A stretch of DNA of 64,000 bases from Acetobacter conturbans (GCF_011516755.1 NZ_WOSY01000003.1:62001-126000), one strand, 5' to 3'. Shown: positions 1-16,011, counted from the stretch's first letter. The notes: a model not told the origin generated them from the letters alone. Numbers and translations are program-made.

Positions 1-3262
<3,262 letters not shown>

Positions 3263-3267
3263 TCAAC

Positions 3268-3291
3268 GTCGGGGGACTTGCATCCCCCGAC
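3268..3291 (-). other. Intergenic hairpin between rpoB and rpoC
   Basis: A perfect 9-bp stem (gtcggggga / tcccccgac) with a 6-base loop lies in the transcribed spacer between rpoB and rpoC. No T-run follows on the minus strand, so it is more likely an mRNA processing or stability element than a terminator. Function is inferred. Confidence 0.55.
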
Positions 3292-3307
3292 AAGGGTCTT
3301 TGAAAAA

Positions 3308-7480
<4,173 letters not shown>

Positions 7481-7661
7481 GTCTATCCTGCCTCGTCCTT
7501 GCCGTCGGACCATCCGGCCACCCCGCTCCACCAAAGAGCCAGGGCGGCCAGACGGTCCGGCCTTTAATGCATCGCCTGCGGAACGTATCGTCACCGACAC
7601 GCCACCTGCCCACAGACTACTGTAGCGCCACTCAAGATTCAGAGAGCACTACAGACGAACA

Positions 7662-7687
7662 GGCGGAGACCACAAGCAGTCTCCGCC
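7662..7687 (-). other. Strong hairpin in the rplL-rpoB spacer
   Basis: A perfect 9-bp stem ggcggagac / gtctccgcc with an 8-base loop sits in the 264-base spacer between rplL and rpoB. In E. coli this spacer holds a partial attenuator and an RNase III site that lower rpoBC relative to the ribosomal genes. The position is analogous but the mechanism here is inferred. No poly-U tract follows on the minus strand. Confidence 0.55.
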
Positions 7688-7744
7688 CAGAACCAAATCA
7701 AAAACAGTCACGACGCCCGAAGGCATCGCCCGAAGATCGGGAAC

Positions 7745-8116
7745 TTATTTGATCTCGACTTTTGCACCGTTGTCTTCCAGCGCCTTCTTGATCTTCGCGG
7801 CTTCGTCCTTGCTGGCGCCTTCCTTAACGGTCTTCGGAGCACCCTCAACGAGATCCTTGGCTTCTTTCAGGCCCAGACCCGTGATCGTGCGGATTTCCTT
7901 AATCACGTTGATCTTCTTTTCGCCAGCGGCAGCGAGGATAACGGTGAATTCGGTCTGCTCTTCAGCCGGAGCAGCAGCAGCAGCCGGAGCAGCAGCGGCA
8001 GCAACAGGAGCAGCAGCAGAAACGCCCCACTTCTCTTCAAGAAGCTTTGAAAGCTCAGCAGCCTCAAGGACCGTAAGAGCGGACAGCTCGTCAACAAGCT
8101 TGTTCAGATCGGCCAT
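7745..8116 (-). CDS. rplL: 50S ribosomal protein L7/L12
   Basis: Stalk protein of the large ribosomal subunit, 123 residues, standard length. It has an N-terminal dimerisation helix ([21 protein letters not shown]), an Ala/Pro-rich flexible hinge (residues about 36-55) and the C-terminal factor-binding domain with [16 protein letters not shown]. The ATG at 8116 is the only sensible start. It follows rplJ by 92 bases in the same transcript, as expected since four or six copies of L7/L12 bind each L10. Confidence 0.98.
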   Translation of the reverse strand: MADLNKLVDELSALTVLEAAELSKLLEEKWGVSAAAPVAAAAAPAAAAAPAEEQTEFTVILAAAGEKKINVIKEIRTITGLGLKEAKDLVEGAPKTVKEGASKDEAAKIKKALEDNGAKVEIK

Positions 8117-8208
8117 GGTTGGTCTTCCTAATATAGATACTGGTTATAAATGCACAACCCGCAACAGACGGGTCGCGCGCATTTTCTTTCCCCTTGCGGG
8201 GATACGCG

Positions 8209-8733
8209 TCAGGCTGCGTCCGCCTCGCCCGTCTTGGCATAGGCACCAAAGACCCGAGCAAGCTGGCCGGCCGGCGCCTGAAGAACGCCTGCAATGCGTG
8301 TCGCGGGCGTCGAGATGAGCCCCACGAACTGCGCACGAAGCGTATCCAGCGACGGCAGCTCAGCGAGCGCCTTGATCCCGTTGACGTCGAGCGTCTGGGT
8401 CCCAAGGGCGCCACCGAGCACCACCAGCTTGTCATTGGTCTTGGCGAACTCGACGAGCACTTTCGCCACAGCTACAGGGTCGGCCGACCACGACAACGCG
8501 GTCGGTCCCTTCAGCAGCGGCGCAATGCCGTCGAATCGGGTCCCATCCAGGGCGAGAGTGGCCAGCCGGTTCTTCGCGACCTTGTAAGTCGCACCCGCCG
8601 CGCGCACCTTGCGTCGCAGATCCGTCACATCAGCAACCGTCAGCCCGTCATTACGGGTGACAACCACCATCGACGTATCCGCGAACACGGACGCGAGGGA
8701 GGCGACAAATTCGCGCTTCTCCGTACGGTTCAC
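8209..8733 (-). CDS. rplJ: 50S ribosomal protein L10
   Basis: L10 anchors the L7/L12 stalk to 23S rRNA. The protein has 174 residues, the usual size, and begins [20 protein letters not shown] with the [19 protein letters not shown] region of the RNA-binding domain. The C-terminal helix that binds L7/L12 is present. The start is a GTG at 8733 preceded by GGAGACGGG. No in-frame ATG gives a full-length protein. A 282-base leader separates it from rplA, the place where L10(L7/L12)4 autoregulation acts in characterised bacteria. Confidence 0.97.
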   Translation of the reverse strand: MNRTEKREFVASLASVFADTSMVVVTRNDGLTVADVTDLRRKVRAAGATYKVAKNRLATLALDGTRFDGIAPLLKGPTALSWSADPVAVAKVLVEFAKTNDKLVVLGGALGTQTLDVNGIKALAELPSLDTLRAQFVGLISTPATRIAGVLQAPAGQLARVFGAYAKTGEADAA

Positions 8734-8974
8734 ATCCCGTCTCCGTCTTAACTCATGCGCCGCAGCGCATAAGTCGGTTACCCAAGGACTGCCAGAGAAA
8801 CTGACAATCCGGTTCGCCTGTCCATGTCACGAAACGCGGGAAGCGGATCGAAATCCACATAACCAGCATCCTCGTCTTCCGGTCGCGCGATGCCGGTTTC
8901 CCCGCATCACCTTAGAGCTTTCAGCCACGCCCGGTCTTGGACAGGATCGGACGACGCAAATGACGCCGCCCTAG
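8734..8974 (-). promoter_or_regulatory. Probable L10 mRNA leader region
   Basis: This untranslated stretch upstream of rplJ on the minus strand lies after the hairpin terminator behind rplA. Its length and place match the L10 leader bound by the L10(L7/L12)4 complex in other bacteria. I did not identify a promoter box or draw a conserved fold, so the assignment is by position only. Confidence 0.35.
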
Positions 8975-9000
8975 AAAACCGGAAGATCGAAATCTTCCGG
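8975..9000 (-). terminator. Intrinsic terminator/attenuator after rplA
   Basis: A perfect 9-bp stem CCGGAAGAT / ATCTTCCGG with a UUCG tetraloop (minus strand) is followed by UUUU, 16 bases after the rplA stop. It can end or attenuate L11-L1 transcripts, implying rplJ has at least partly its own promoter. Confidence 0.7.
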
Positions 9001-9015
9001 TGTCATTCTTTTGCG

Positions 9016-9708
9016 TCAGCTACCGAAAGCAGCGACGTCAACGCGCACACCCGGACCCATCGTCGAGGAAAGCGCCACCTTCTTCAGGTAGGTTCCCTTC
9101 GCACCGGTCGGGCGAGCCTTCTGAACGGCATCGACGAATGCACGGATGTTCTCAACCAGCTTGTCCGTATCGAAAGACGCCTTGCCGATACCGGCATGGA
9201 TGATACCAGCCTTCTCGGCGCGATATTCGACCTGACCGGATTTCGCGGCTTCGACAGCACCCTTGACGTCCATCGTCACGGTACCGAGCTTCGGGTTCGG
9301 CATCAGGCCACGCGGGCCGAGCACCTTACCGAGACGACCGACGAGGCCCATCATGTCCGGGGTGGCAATGCAGCGGTCGAAATTGATTTCGCCAGCCTGC
9401 ACCTTCGCCATCAGATCTTCGGCGCCGATCACATCGGCACCGGCTGCCTGAGCTTCCTCAGCCTTCGCGCCACGAGCGAACACACCCACGCGCAGGGTCT
9501 TGCCCGTGCCATTCGGCAGGGAGAGCAGACCACGGACCATCTGGTCAGCGTGACGGGGATCAATGCCGAGGTTCAGAGAGATCTCAACGGTCTCGTCGAA
9601 CTTCGCTTTCGCATTGTTCTTCACGAGGGCCAGAGCTTCATCGAGAGCATACTGCTTCACGCTGTCAACAGCGGCGCGGGCAGCGGTCAGACGCTTGTTC
9701 TTTGCCAT
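9016..9708 (-). CDS. rplA: 50S ribosomal protein L1
   Basis: L1 protuberance protein of the large subunit and usual translational repressor of the L11 operon. From the ATG at 9708 ([20 protein letters not shown]) it has 230 residues, standard for the family. Conserved parts include [30 protein letters not shown] and the signature region [17 protein letters not shown]. An open frame six codons longer is ignored because the MAKN start is conserved and sits 4 bases after the rplK stop, suggesting translational coupling. Confidence 0.98.
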   Translation of the reverse strand: MAKNKRLTAARAAVDSVKQYALDEALALVKNNAKAKFDETVEISLNLGIDPRHADQMVRGLLSLPNGTGKTLRVGVFARGAKAEEAQAAGADVIGAEDLMAKVQAGEINFDRCIATPDMMGLVGRLGKVLGPRGLMPNPKLGTVTMDVKGAVEAAKSGQVEYRAEKAGIIHAGIGKASFDTDKLVENIRAFVDAVQKARPTGAKGTYLKKVALSSTMGPGVRVDVAAFGS

Positions 9709-9712
9709 GATC

Positions 9713-10147
9713 TCAGCCCTCCTCAACCTGCAGGCCCATCGAGCGGGCGGAACCGATCAGCATACGAACGGCGCCATCAAGGTCGTTGGCGTTCATATCT
9801 TTCTGCTTCACCTCGGCAATCTCGCGCAGCTGCGCCATCGTCACCTTGCCCACAGCGGCAGACTTGCCGACCGTCTGGCTACCCTTGGAGACCTTGGCGG
9901 CCTTCAACAGGAAGTAGGTGTTCGGCGGGGTCTTGGTGATGAAGCTGAATGTACGATCGGCATACGCGGTGATGACCACCGGAATCGGCATGCCGGGCTC
10001 CATGCCCTGCGTCTTGGCGTTGAACGCCTTGCAGAATTCCATGATGTTCAGGCCACGCTGACCGAGAGCGGGACCGACCGGCGGAGACGGATTCGCCTTA
10101 CCCGCGGGAATCTGCAGCTTGATGTAGCCAACGATCTTTTTGGCCAT
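9713..10147 (-). CDS. rplK: 50S ribosomal protein L11
   Basis: L11 of the GTPase-associated centre, 144 residues. The N-terminal domain shows [20 protein letters not shown] and [11 protein letters not shown]; the C-terminal rRNA-binding domain ends [19 protein letters not shown]. An AAGGAGTCCCGGAT sequence precedes the ATG. It is the first gene of the cluster here: nusG and secE, which often lie upstream, are absent and recX diverges instead. A clear promoter lies about 100 bases upstream. Confidence 0.98.
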   Translation of the reverse strand: MAKKIVGYIKLQIPAGKANPSPPVGPALGQRGLNIMEFCKAFNAKTQGMEPGMPIPVVITAYADRTFSFITKTPPNTYFLLKAAKVSKGSQTVGKSAAVGKVTMAQLREIAEVKQKDMNANDLDGAVRMLIGSARSMGLQVEEG

Positions 10148-10250
10148 ATCCGGGACTCCTTAAATGTTGAACCCGAACCGCGGTTCCTGCGAGACCTTCT
10201 GCACGCCATGAAGCGCACGAACGACTCTCCCGCGTTCCGTAGGAGCGGGG

Positions 10251-10279
10251 GCCATACGCCGGGTTCCGTCTGGCGTCAA
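10251..10279 (-). promoter_or_regulatory. Predicted sigma-70 promoter of the rplK operon
   Basis: On the minus strand TTGACG (-35, 10279-10274) and TATGGC (-10, 10256-10251) are separated by exactly 17 bases. Transcription would begin near 10244, leaving a leader of about 100 bases that could hold an L1 operator. Prediction from sequence only. Confidence 0.65.
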
Positions 10280-10342
10280 GTCCGCGAGCACGCCTGATGG
10301 CCCTCAGGAACAGAGCCATTACATCAGGATTACGCCCGTGAT

Positions 10343-10993
10343 ATGTCAAAATCCATGCCGCGACGCCCGGACAATCCCCCCCGACCGGTTGGGCCTCCCC
10401 CTGACCGGGCCTCACTTCGTGCAGCAGCCGAAGCTCATATCGCGCGTTTCGCAGCGACGGAACGTGGGCTTGCCCAAGTTCTGGAACGTCGGATTACCCG
10501 CTGGGGCAGACGGGCCGCCGAAGACGGGCAGGACTCCACGACCGTCACCGAGACAGTGAACCGGATTCGCCCCCTTGCCGGAGAAATCGCCCACGAAATG
10601 GTCGAACTCGGCGCGGTGAATGATCAGGCCTTTGCCAAATCCCGTGCCGCCCGACTGACGCGCAGCGGCCGTTCACGTCGTGCGGTGCAGGCCCAGCTTG
10701 CCGCCAAGGGGATCGCCCCCGACGAGGCGACGCAGGCGATGGAAGAGGCACTCGGGGACGATGACGCGGCCCGGGATGCAGAGCTTGCTGCCGCACTGAT
10801 TTTCGCCCGCAAACGCAGGGCGGGGCCTTTCCGGCGGGACACAGAGAGTGCTGACATGCCCCCCGAAGACGAAATCCGGATTTACAGCGCCTTCGCCCGC
10901 GCCGGTTTTTCCCACACTGTCGCGGAAAAAGCCCTCAGCATGGATCCGGAGGAAGCAGAGACCCGCATTTTCACGTTGAAAGCCAACCTGTAA
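10343..10993 (+). CDS. recX: Regulatory protein RecX
   Basis: RecX binds RecA filaments and limits their activity. The protein is 216 residues, a little longer than E. coli RecX because of a Pro/Arg-rich N-terminus. The three-helix repeats typical of the family are visible: INDQAFAKSRAARLTRSGRS-like segment (VNDQAFAKSRAARLTRSGRS), RRAVQAQLAAKGIAPDEA and a final repeat with SHTVAEKALSM. It diverges from rplK, and its stop overlaps the start of the next gene (TAATG), so the two are probably translated together. RecA is not nearby. Confidence 0.85.
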   Translation: MSKSMPRRPDNPPRPVGPPPDRASLRAAAEAHIARFAATERGLAQVLERRITRWGRRAAEDGQDSTTVTETVNRIRPLAGEIAHEMVELGAVNDQAFAKSRAARLTRSGRSRRAVQAQLAAKGIAPDEATQAMEEALGDDDAARDAELAAALIFARKRRAGPFRRDTESADMPPEDEIRIYSAFARAGFSHTVAEKALSMDPEEAETRIFTLKANL

Positions 10994-11496
10994 TGTCGCG
11001 CCTGCCCGGAAAGCCCCTCTTTCACTGTGCACGTTACGCACTTTTTCTCCCACTCCTCGCACTCATCGGATGCGGAGGGGGCGGCACCGGGCGCAGCTGG
11101 CATGGCAGACTGCAATGCGCCCCCTGGGCAAGAGAACATTCCGCTATCGCGCTTCGCGGTGCTGCCGCCTCATGGTGGCAGGGTGCGGAAGGGAAATATG
11201 GACGCGCCGCCCACCCTGCTCCGGGAGCGGTGCTCGTGTTCCGCTCCACGTCCCGCCTGCCGGACGGACATGTCTCGGTCGTGCGCTCTGTGAGGGACTC
11301 GCGGGCGATTCTCGTGGATCAGGCCAACTGGAACCCCGGTCGCATCGACCATGCGGTGCCTGTGGTGGATGTCTCCCCTCGCAACGACTGGACCCGTGTG
11401 CGCGTCTGGTGGTCACCAACGGACACAATGGGTCGGACGGTCTATCCCACCTATGGCTTCATCCTTCCCGGACCGCCGGACGGCTGGATATCGTAA
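10993..11496 (+). CDS. CHAP-domain lipoprotein (putative peptidoglycan amidase/endopeptidase)
   Basis: A 167-residue protein with a lipoprotein signal peptide: hydrophobic FLPLLALIGC with lipobox LIGC, lipidated Cys27. The remainder fits a CHAP (cysteine, histidine-dependent amidohydrolase/peptidase) domain: nucleophile Cys42 in LQCAPWARE, WW and GAVLVFRS segments, His93 in LPDGHVSVV, and DQANWN supplying the third polar residue. This suggests cleavage of cell-wall peptides from a membrane-anchored position, but substrate is unknown. Its ATG shares a base with the recX stop. Domain call is by motif reading; the pairing with recX may be only local. Confidence 0.7.
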   Translation: MSRLPGKPLFHCARYALFLPLLALIGCGGGGTGRSWHGRLQCAPWAREHSAIALRGAAASWWQGAEGKYGRAAHPAPGAVLVFRSTSRLPDGHVSVVRSVRDSRAILVDQANWNPGRIDHAVPVVDVSPRNDWTRVRVWWSPTDTMGRTVYPTYGFILPGPPDGWIS

Positions 11497-11669
11497 ATCC
11501 GCCTAAGAGCTTATTGGCGTTCCGGCACGCTGACGTGTAAATATCAGCTCAGGCGCTTGCATGAACGCTCAGGGGCAGCCATGTCCCCTCTAGGAAACGC
11601 ATAACCGCAGCATCACTGCCCCGTCCGCGCCTCGCTGTCGCACGACGGTCAGGATGAGGAGTCGACACA

Positions 11670-11933
11670 ATGGGTAGCTTGAGTATCTGGCACTGGCTGA
11701 TCGTTCTGGCGGTGGTCCTGATCGTGTTCGGCGGTAGCGGCAAGATCAGCACGCTGATGGGTGATTTTGCCAAAGGCATCAAATCTTTCAAACGCAACAT
11801 GGAAGACGATGAGTCGATGGAGCATGGCTCGGCGGCGGACAGCCGGATTTCCCCACCTCCGGCCACACCGGCGAACTTCCAGTCCGAAGTGCGTCCGACC
11901 ACGCCGGCTTCCAACGGCACGAATACGCACTGA
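11670..11933 (+). CDS. tatA: Sec-independent protein translocase TatA
   Basis: Pore-forming subunit of the twin-arginine translocon. The 87-residue protein shows the family pattern: short N-terminus, one transmembrane helix ([17 protein letters not shown]), the hinge FGGSGKIS, and an amphipathic helix ([16 protein letters not shown]), then an acidic and Pro-rich tail. A GAGGAG ribosome site precedes the ATG. tatB and tatC are not adjacent, so tatA stands alone here; many periplasmic PQQ enzymes of acetic acid bacteria use Sec, so no specific partner can be named. Confidence 0.92.
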   Translation: MGSLSIWHWLIVLAVVLIVFGGSGKISTLMGDFAKGIKSFKRNMEDDESMEHGSAADSRISPPPATPANFQSEVRPTTPASNGTNTH

Positions 11934-11978
11934 CAGCGACCGGACGCCTCTGCGTCCGGCCTCGGGACACCGGAACAT

Positions 11979-12638
11979 ATGACTGAACAGCTGATATCCG
12001 TTTCCAGTGCACAGGACGGCGCGTGGAAAACTGCCGTCACGCAGATCATACGCGCTGGCGAACGGATGGATCAGAGAGGCTGGGTTCCGGCCACTGCCGG
12101 TAATATCAGCGTCCGGCTGGCGGACGGTCGCATCGCCGTGACCCGCTCCGGCGGTCACAAGGGCTTTCTGACTCCTGAAGGCGTCATTGAAATCGATCTG
12201 ACGGGCAATCCTCTGCTGCCGGGTGATCGTCCCAGCGCCGAGACCCTGCTTCACTGCCAGATTTATGCCCACTTTCCGCATACGGGTGCGGTGCTGCATG
12301 GTCACTCCATTGCCGCCACCGTTCTGTCGATGCGGACCAAGGAGCGCGCTCTTTATCTGGCGGATTACGAAGTGCTGAAAGTCTTCGAGGGGCAGTCGAC
12401 GCACGCGACCCGTGTGGCCGTGCCGATCTTTTCCAACGATCAGGACATCGCACGCCTTGCCCGGAGTGTCTCACTGTTCCTTGACGAGATGAAAGCCGGT
12501 TACATCATTCAGGGCCACGGCGTGTATGTCTGGGGTCCGGATATGGACACAGCTCTGGCGCGGCTCGAAGGGCTGGAATTCCTCCTGGCCTGCGAACTTG
12601 AGCGACTGAAGCTCAGCCCCTCATTTCAGGGAATGTGA
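11979..12638 (+). CDS. mtnB: Methylthioribulose-1-phosphate dehydratase
   Basis: Class II aldolase-fold enzyme of methionine salvage that dehydrates 5-methylthioribulose 1-phosphate. Length 219. Landmarks: RGWVPATAGNISVRL near the N-terminus, SGGHKGFLTPEGV, the metal-binding HGHS (LHGHSIAATVLS) and a C-terminal HGVYVWG with a further metal-ligand His. It is the first of three overlapping salvage genes (mtnB-mtnD-mtnC), whose products act consecutively on this pathway. Its stop is 2 bases before the mtnD ATG. Confidence 0.93.
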   Translation: MTEQLISVSSAQDGAWKTAVTQIIRAGERMDQRGWVPATAGNISVRLADGRIAVTRSGGHKGFLTPEGVIEIDLTGNPLLPGDRPSAETLLHCQIYAHFPHTGAVLHGHSIAATVLSMRTKERALYLADYEVLKVFEGQSTHATRVAVPIFSNDQDIARLARSVSLFLDEMKAGYIIQGHGVYVWGPDMDTALARLEGLEFLLACELERLKLSPSFQGM

Positions 12639-12640
12639 AG

Positions 12641-13186
12641 ATGAGCAGCCTCGCGATTTATGACGACGCCCATCCCCGGCAGCCGGAATTTTCCACGCAG
12701 GATGCCGGAACCATCGCCGAACGCCTGAAGCCGCTCAATGTACGCTTCGAACGCTGGAACGATGTCGAGCCTCCGGTGCGCAACGCCGGGCAGGAAGCAG
12801 TTCTGACGCGCTATCGCCCCTATCTCGACAGGCTGATGGGTGAGACAGGGGCGGGCTCCGCCGATGTGATCAGCATCGACGTCAACACGCCCAACCGCGA
12901 TGCCCTGCGTGAGAAATTTCTGTCCGAACACATTCATTCCGAAGATGAAGTCCGTTTTTTCGTCCATGGCAGCGGCCATTTTGTCCTGCATGTGGATGGG
13001 AAGGTCTATGACATCGGCTGCACACAGGGCGACCTGATTTCCGTCCCCACCGGGACTCCGCACTGGTTCGATGCCGGAGAAACACCCGACGTCGTGGCTC
13101 TCCGCATCTTCACCCACAAAGAAGGCTGGGTCGCCGACTATACCGGCGACGACATCGCTCTTCGCTTTCCGGCCCAAATCGCGTGA
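12641..13186 (+). CDS. mtnD: Acireductone dioxygenase
   Basis: Cupin metalloenzyme converting acireductone to the keto-acid precursor of methionine (Fe form) or to a CO-producing side reaction (Ni form). The metal-binding cupin motif is intact: EHIHSEDEVRFFVHGSGHFV and PTGTPHWFD supply the three His and one Glu ligands. ATG at 12641 gives 181 residues; a GTG two codons earlier, overlapping the mtnB stop, is possible. The stop overlaps the GTG start of mtnC. Confidence 0.93.
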   Translation: MSSLAIYDDAHPRQPEFSTQDAGTIAERLKPLNVRFERWNDVEPPVRNAGQEAVLTRYRPYLDRLMGETGAGSADVISIDVNTPNRDALREKFLSEHIHSEDEVRFFVHGSGHFVLHVDGKVYDIGCTQGDLISVPTGTPHWFDAGETPDVVALRIFTHKEGWVADYTGDDIALRFPAQIA

Positions 13187-13908
13187 CCAACAGCATGACC
13201 TCTTCTCCGTCCGTCATCCTGCTCGACATTGAAGGCACCACCCTTCCCGTCGCTTTCGTCCACAAGGTTCTTTTCCCCTATGCCTGCACGGCGCTCCCGG
13301 CCCTGATCCGGGATCGCGCGGATGAACCCGCTGTGCGCAGCGCGATTGAAGAAACCCGCACGCTTGCGCCTGACATGGACCCGCTCGACCGTTTGATGGC
13401 GTGGATGGATGAGGATGCCAAGATTGGGCCACTGAAAGCCCTGCAAGGCATGGCGTGGGCCGAAGGCTATGCTTCCGGCGCTCTCGTCGCGGATCTGTTT
13501 CCTGATGTGCCCCGTGCCCTGCGTGACTGGAAGAAAGCCGGGCTAACCCTCGCGGTCTATTCGTCCGGTTCCGCTCCCGCTCAGCGTCTCATCTATGGCC
13601 ACACCACAGACGGGGATCTGACACCGCTGTTTAGCGCCTTTCTCGACCTTGAAATGGGCGGCAAAAAGGAGGCTGACAGCTATCGGCGTATCCTCACGAA
13701 CATGCGCTGGACGGCGACCGACGTTCTGTTCGTGTCCGATGTCGTGGCGGAACTTGACGCAGCCCAGACCGCCGGAATGCTCACCTGCCAGATGGTGCGC
13801 CCGGAAGACGGCACAGTTGCGGGCGACCGCCATCCTGTCGCGCACACGATGGCGGATGTCGCCCGGCAATTCGGCCTCCCGATTCCGACAGATGCAGCAC
13901 ACCCATGA
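13183..13908 (+). CDS. mtnC: Enolase-phosphatase E1 (acireductone synthase)
   Basis: HAD-superfamily bifunctional enolase-phosphatase producing acireductone, the substrate of the preceding mtnD product. HAD motifs: DIEGTTLPVAF (motif I with Asp nucleophile), VYSSGSAPAQRL (motif II Ser), the Lys of MGGKKEADSY and FVSDVVAELDAA (motif IV). Length about 241 residues from GTG 13183, which overlaps the mtnD stop as GTGA; ATG at 13195 is an equally plausible start. It overlaps ribF at its end (ATGA), so four genes form a tightly packed transcript. Confidence 0.92.
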   Translation: MTNSMTSSPSVILLDIEGTTLPVAFVHKVLFPYACTALPALIRDRADEPAVRSAIEETRTLAPDMDPLDRLMAWMDEDAKIGPLKALQGMAWAEGYASGALVADLFPDVPRALRDWKKAGLTLAVYSSGSAPAQRLIYGHTTDGDLTPLFSAFLDLEMGGKKEADSYRRILTNMRWTATDVLFVSDVVAELDAAQTAGMLTCQMVRPEDGTVAGDRHPVAHTMADVARQFGLPIPTDAAHP

Positions 13909-14834
13909 GAGCGCAGCTTCACACTGACTGGCGGAACATCCCGCCGGAAGCACGCGGAGCCGTGGCTGCACTCGGCAATTTCGACGGAGTGCATCTCGGT
14001 CATGCCCATCTGGTGCATACCCTGCACCAGACACGCCCCGAAGCTCCTCTTGCCGTGGTGACGTTCGAACCGCATCCCCGTGAACTTTTTCGACCGCAGG
14101 ACCCGCCTTTCCGCCTGACTCTGTCGGAAGAACGGTTCTCGGCGCTCAGTGCTCTCGGTGTGCAGCATATATTCCAGCTTCAATTCGACGATGCTTTTTC
14201 GGAAATGCCAGCCGAGCGGTTCATTGATGATGTGCTGCAGGGAGCGTTTGACCTGAAGCACATCGCTTGCGGGCATGATTTCGCTTTCGGGCACAGGCGC
14301 GGCGGCAACACGGATTTTCTGGCTGAACGGGCGACGGAACTCGGCATGGGCTTCACGCTGGTCCCCGCCTTTTGCGATGCCGGTGGCCCCTATTCGTCTT
14401 CACGTATCCGTCGCCTCCTGCAGGATGGCTATCCGGAGCGTGCAGCCAGTGAACTGGGCCGTCCCTGGTCGATTCGCGGTGTCGTGCAGCATGGCGACAA
14501 GCGCGGGCGGCTGCTCGGGTTCCCGACAGCCAATGTCTCGCTGGGACGCCATCTGGAACCGGCGCGGGGCGTTTATGCCACGACGGTGCGCACATCGGAC
14601 GGCAGCGCGCATTTCGGAGTGGCGAATATAGGACGCCGCCCGACGATCAACGACGGCAGCGAAAGCCGTCTCGAAGTCAATCTTTTCGACTTCGAGGGCG
14701 ATCTCTACGGCCAGACGATTTCTGTCGCGCTCCACTCGCTGTTGCGCGGCGAAAAGAAGTTTGAAAGTCTTGATGCTCTCAAGGCGCAGATCGGCCGGGA
14801 CGCTGAACAGGCCCGAACCTTACTGACAGCATAA
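13905..14834 (+). CDS. ribF: Bifunctional riboflavin kinase / FAD synthetase
   Basis: Makes FMN and FAD from riboflavin. The 309-residue protein has the N-terminal nucleotidyltransferase domain (LGNFDGVHLGHAHLV; later GGPYSSSRIRRLLQDG) and the C-terminal kinase domain (HGDKRGRLLGFPTANVSL, VANIGRRPTINDG). Both active-site regions are complete. It overlaps mtnC by four bases. The metabolic link to methionine salvage is not obvious; co-transcription probably reflects housekeeping packing. Confidence 0.95.
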   Translation: MRAQLHTDWRNIPPEARGAVAALGNFDGVHLGHAHLVHTLHQTRPEAPLAVVTFEPHPRELFRPQDPPFRLTLSEERFSALSALGVQHIFQLQFDDAFSEMPAERFIDDVLQGAFDLKHIACGHDFAFGHRRGGNTDFLAERATELGMGFTLVPAFCDAGGPYSSSRIRRLLQDGYPERAASELGRPWSIRGVVQHGDKRGRLLGFPTANVSLGRHLEPARGVYATTVRTSDGSAHFGVANIGRRPTINDGSESRLEVNLFDFEGDLYGQTISVALHSLLRGEKKFESLDALKAQIGRDAEQARTLLTA

Positions 14835-14860
14835 CGTCCCGCCTGAAGAACAGCGGGACG
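14835..14860. terminator. Hairpin between convergent ribF and membrane-protein gene
   Basis: Inverted repeat cgtcccgc / gcgggacg, 8 bp with a 10-base loop, directly behind ribF and before the convergent gene ending at 14883. No strong T-run on either side, so terminator function is plausible but weak. Confidence 0.5.
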
Positions 14861-14882
14861 CCTTACAAATCCGGAACGCTGG

Positions 14883-15395
14883 TCAGTCCGGGGCGCCAGC
14901 CAGAGTCTTGCTCCAGACAGAAGCCCGTTCCGGCGGTGGTGTCACGTTGCACGACACCAGATAGACACCAATGACGAACGTGGCATTGGCGAGCGTGTTG
15001 AACCACGCCGCGAGGCTGTATTGGGAGCCCGCCGTGGAGCCCTGCCAGGCCGCATAGACCAAAAACACCAGCGAGATCGGTCGCAATCCCTGAAACATGC
15101 TGCGCAGCGGGTTGACGAACCCGCGACGGATCAGCGGACGCGTCCGGCTTACGCCCAGATAAAACGACACCCACAGCAGCCAGATCAGCACATCGAAGGC
15201 CGCGCTGAACATGTCCATTCCCAGAAGGAAGATCATTGCGGCCGTCGCGGCACCGGACAGCATCAGCGAACCGAACAGAAGGCTCATCCCCAGTTCGAAC
15301 GCAGGCAGGCGTTCGGGCAGGCGATCAGCAAGAGGCTGGAAGACGCGGTCGAGAACCCAGAGATCAATCCGGGTTATGCTTTCACCGACTGTCAT
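14883..15395 (-). CDS. Integral membrane protein of unknown function
   Basis: 170 residues with four likely membrane helices (around residues 35-60, 62-82, 103-120 and 127-150). The first cytoplasmic part contains DLWVLDRVFQPLADRLPERLP. I do not recognise a family or catalytic motif. It is convergent with ribF and lies downstream of a YidB-like gene on the same strand, 33 bases apart, so the two may form a small operon. Confidence 0.7.
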   Translation of the reverse strand: MTVGESITRIDLWVLDRVFQPLADRLPERLPAFELGMSLLFGSLMLSGAATAAMIFLLGMDMFSAAFDVLIWLLWVSFYLGVSRTRPLIRRGFVNPLRSMFQGLRPISLVFLVYAAWQGSTAGSQYSLAAWFNTLANATFVIGVYLVSCNVTPPPERASVWSKTLAGAPD

Positions 15396-15428
15396 GACGC
15401 GTGTCCCGGCGCTTCTGGTCCAGCCGTC

Positions 15429-15770
15429 TCAAGCCTCTCCTTCCGGTGTCTTCTTGTCGATCGCCGCAGGAAGGAAATGCGCCAGAGCCGGGAGCAGTGT
15501 GTCCGCCGGAAGACCTGTTTTCGCCACCAGCTGCTGAACTTCGGAATTGCCCAGAATGTTGCGGATCTCGTCCGGTGTCACAGGAAGATTCTCGCCCTTG
15601 CCGACCCATGAACGCACCTTGTCGCCCAGACCGGCCTCGTCGGCCTTCGAGACAATTGCCTGGATTGTGTCAGGCTGCAACAATGTCTGAAGCTGTTCGC
15701 CGAGCTTCGCATGCAGATCCATACCGATCGCGTTACCGACCTTATCGACCAGACTGTCAAAAAATCCCAT
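15429..15770 (-). CDS. YidB-like (DUF937) small protein
   Basis: 113 residues from the ATG at 15770, which has AAGGA at a suitable distance; in-frame starts further upstream lack this. It begins MGFFDSLVDKVGNAIGMDL and contains DEIRNILGNSEVQQLVAKTG and LPADTLLPALAHFLPAAIDK, matching the YidB/DUF937 pattern in which pairs of short helices end in a Leu-rich LP-I segment. No catalytic function is known for the family. Divergent from the FUSC gene. Confidence 0.7.
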   Translation of the reverse strand: MGFFDSLVDKVGNAIGMDLHAKLGEQLQTLLQPDTIQAIVSKADEAGLGDKVRSWVGKGENLPVTPDEIRNILGNSEVQQLVAKTGLPADTLLPALAHFLPAAIDKKTPEGEA

Positions 15771-16011
15771 CGCTTCGTTCCTTGTGTTCATGGCCGGCAT
15801 TCTCCCCGGAATACGGGGGAGCGCAGACATTTATCCTACCGCATTCCATCCCGATTGGCGACCGATCACGAGCGCGTTATCAATTGAGCTTTCGTCCCGG
15901 CAATCAGGATTTCGTGATTGAAATGCCAGATATGCGGCCAGCCCCCCAAGACAGCGGCAGAACTTCCGTTATCCATAGTCGAATCGTCCGTCCTCTGACC
16001 CAGGCAGAACC

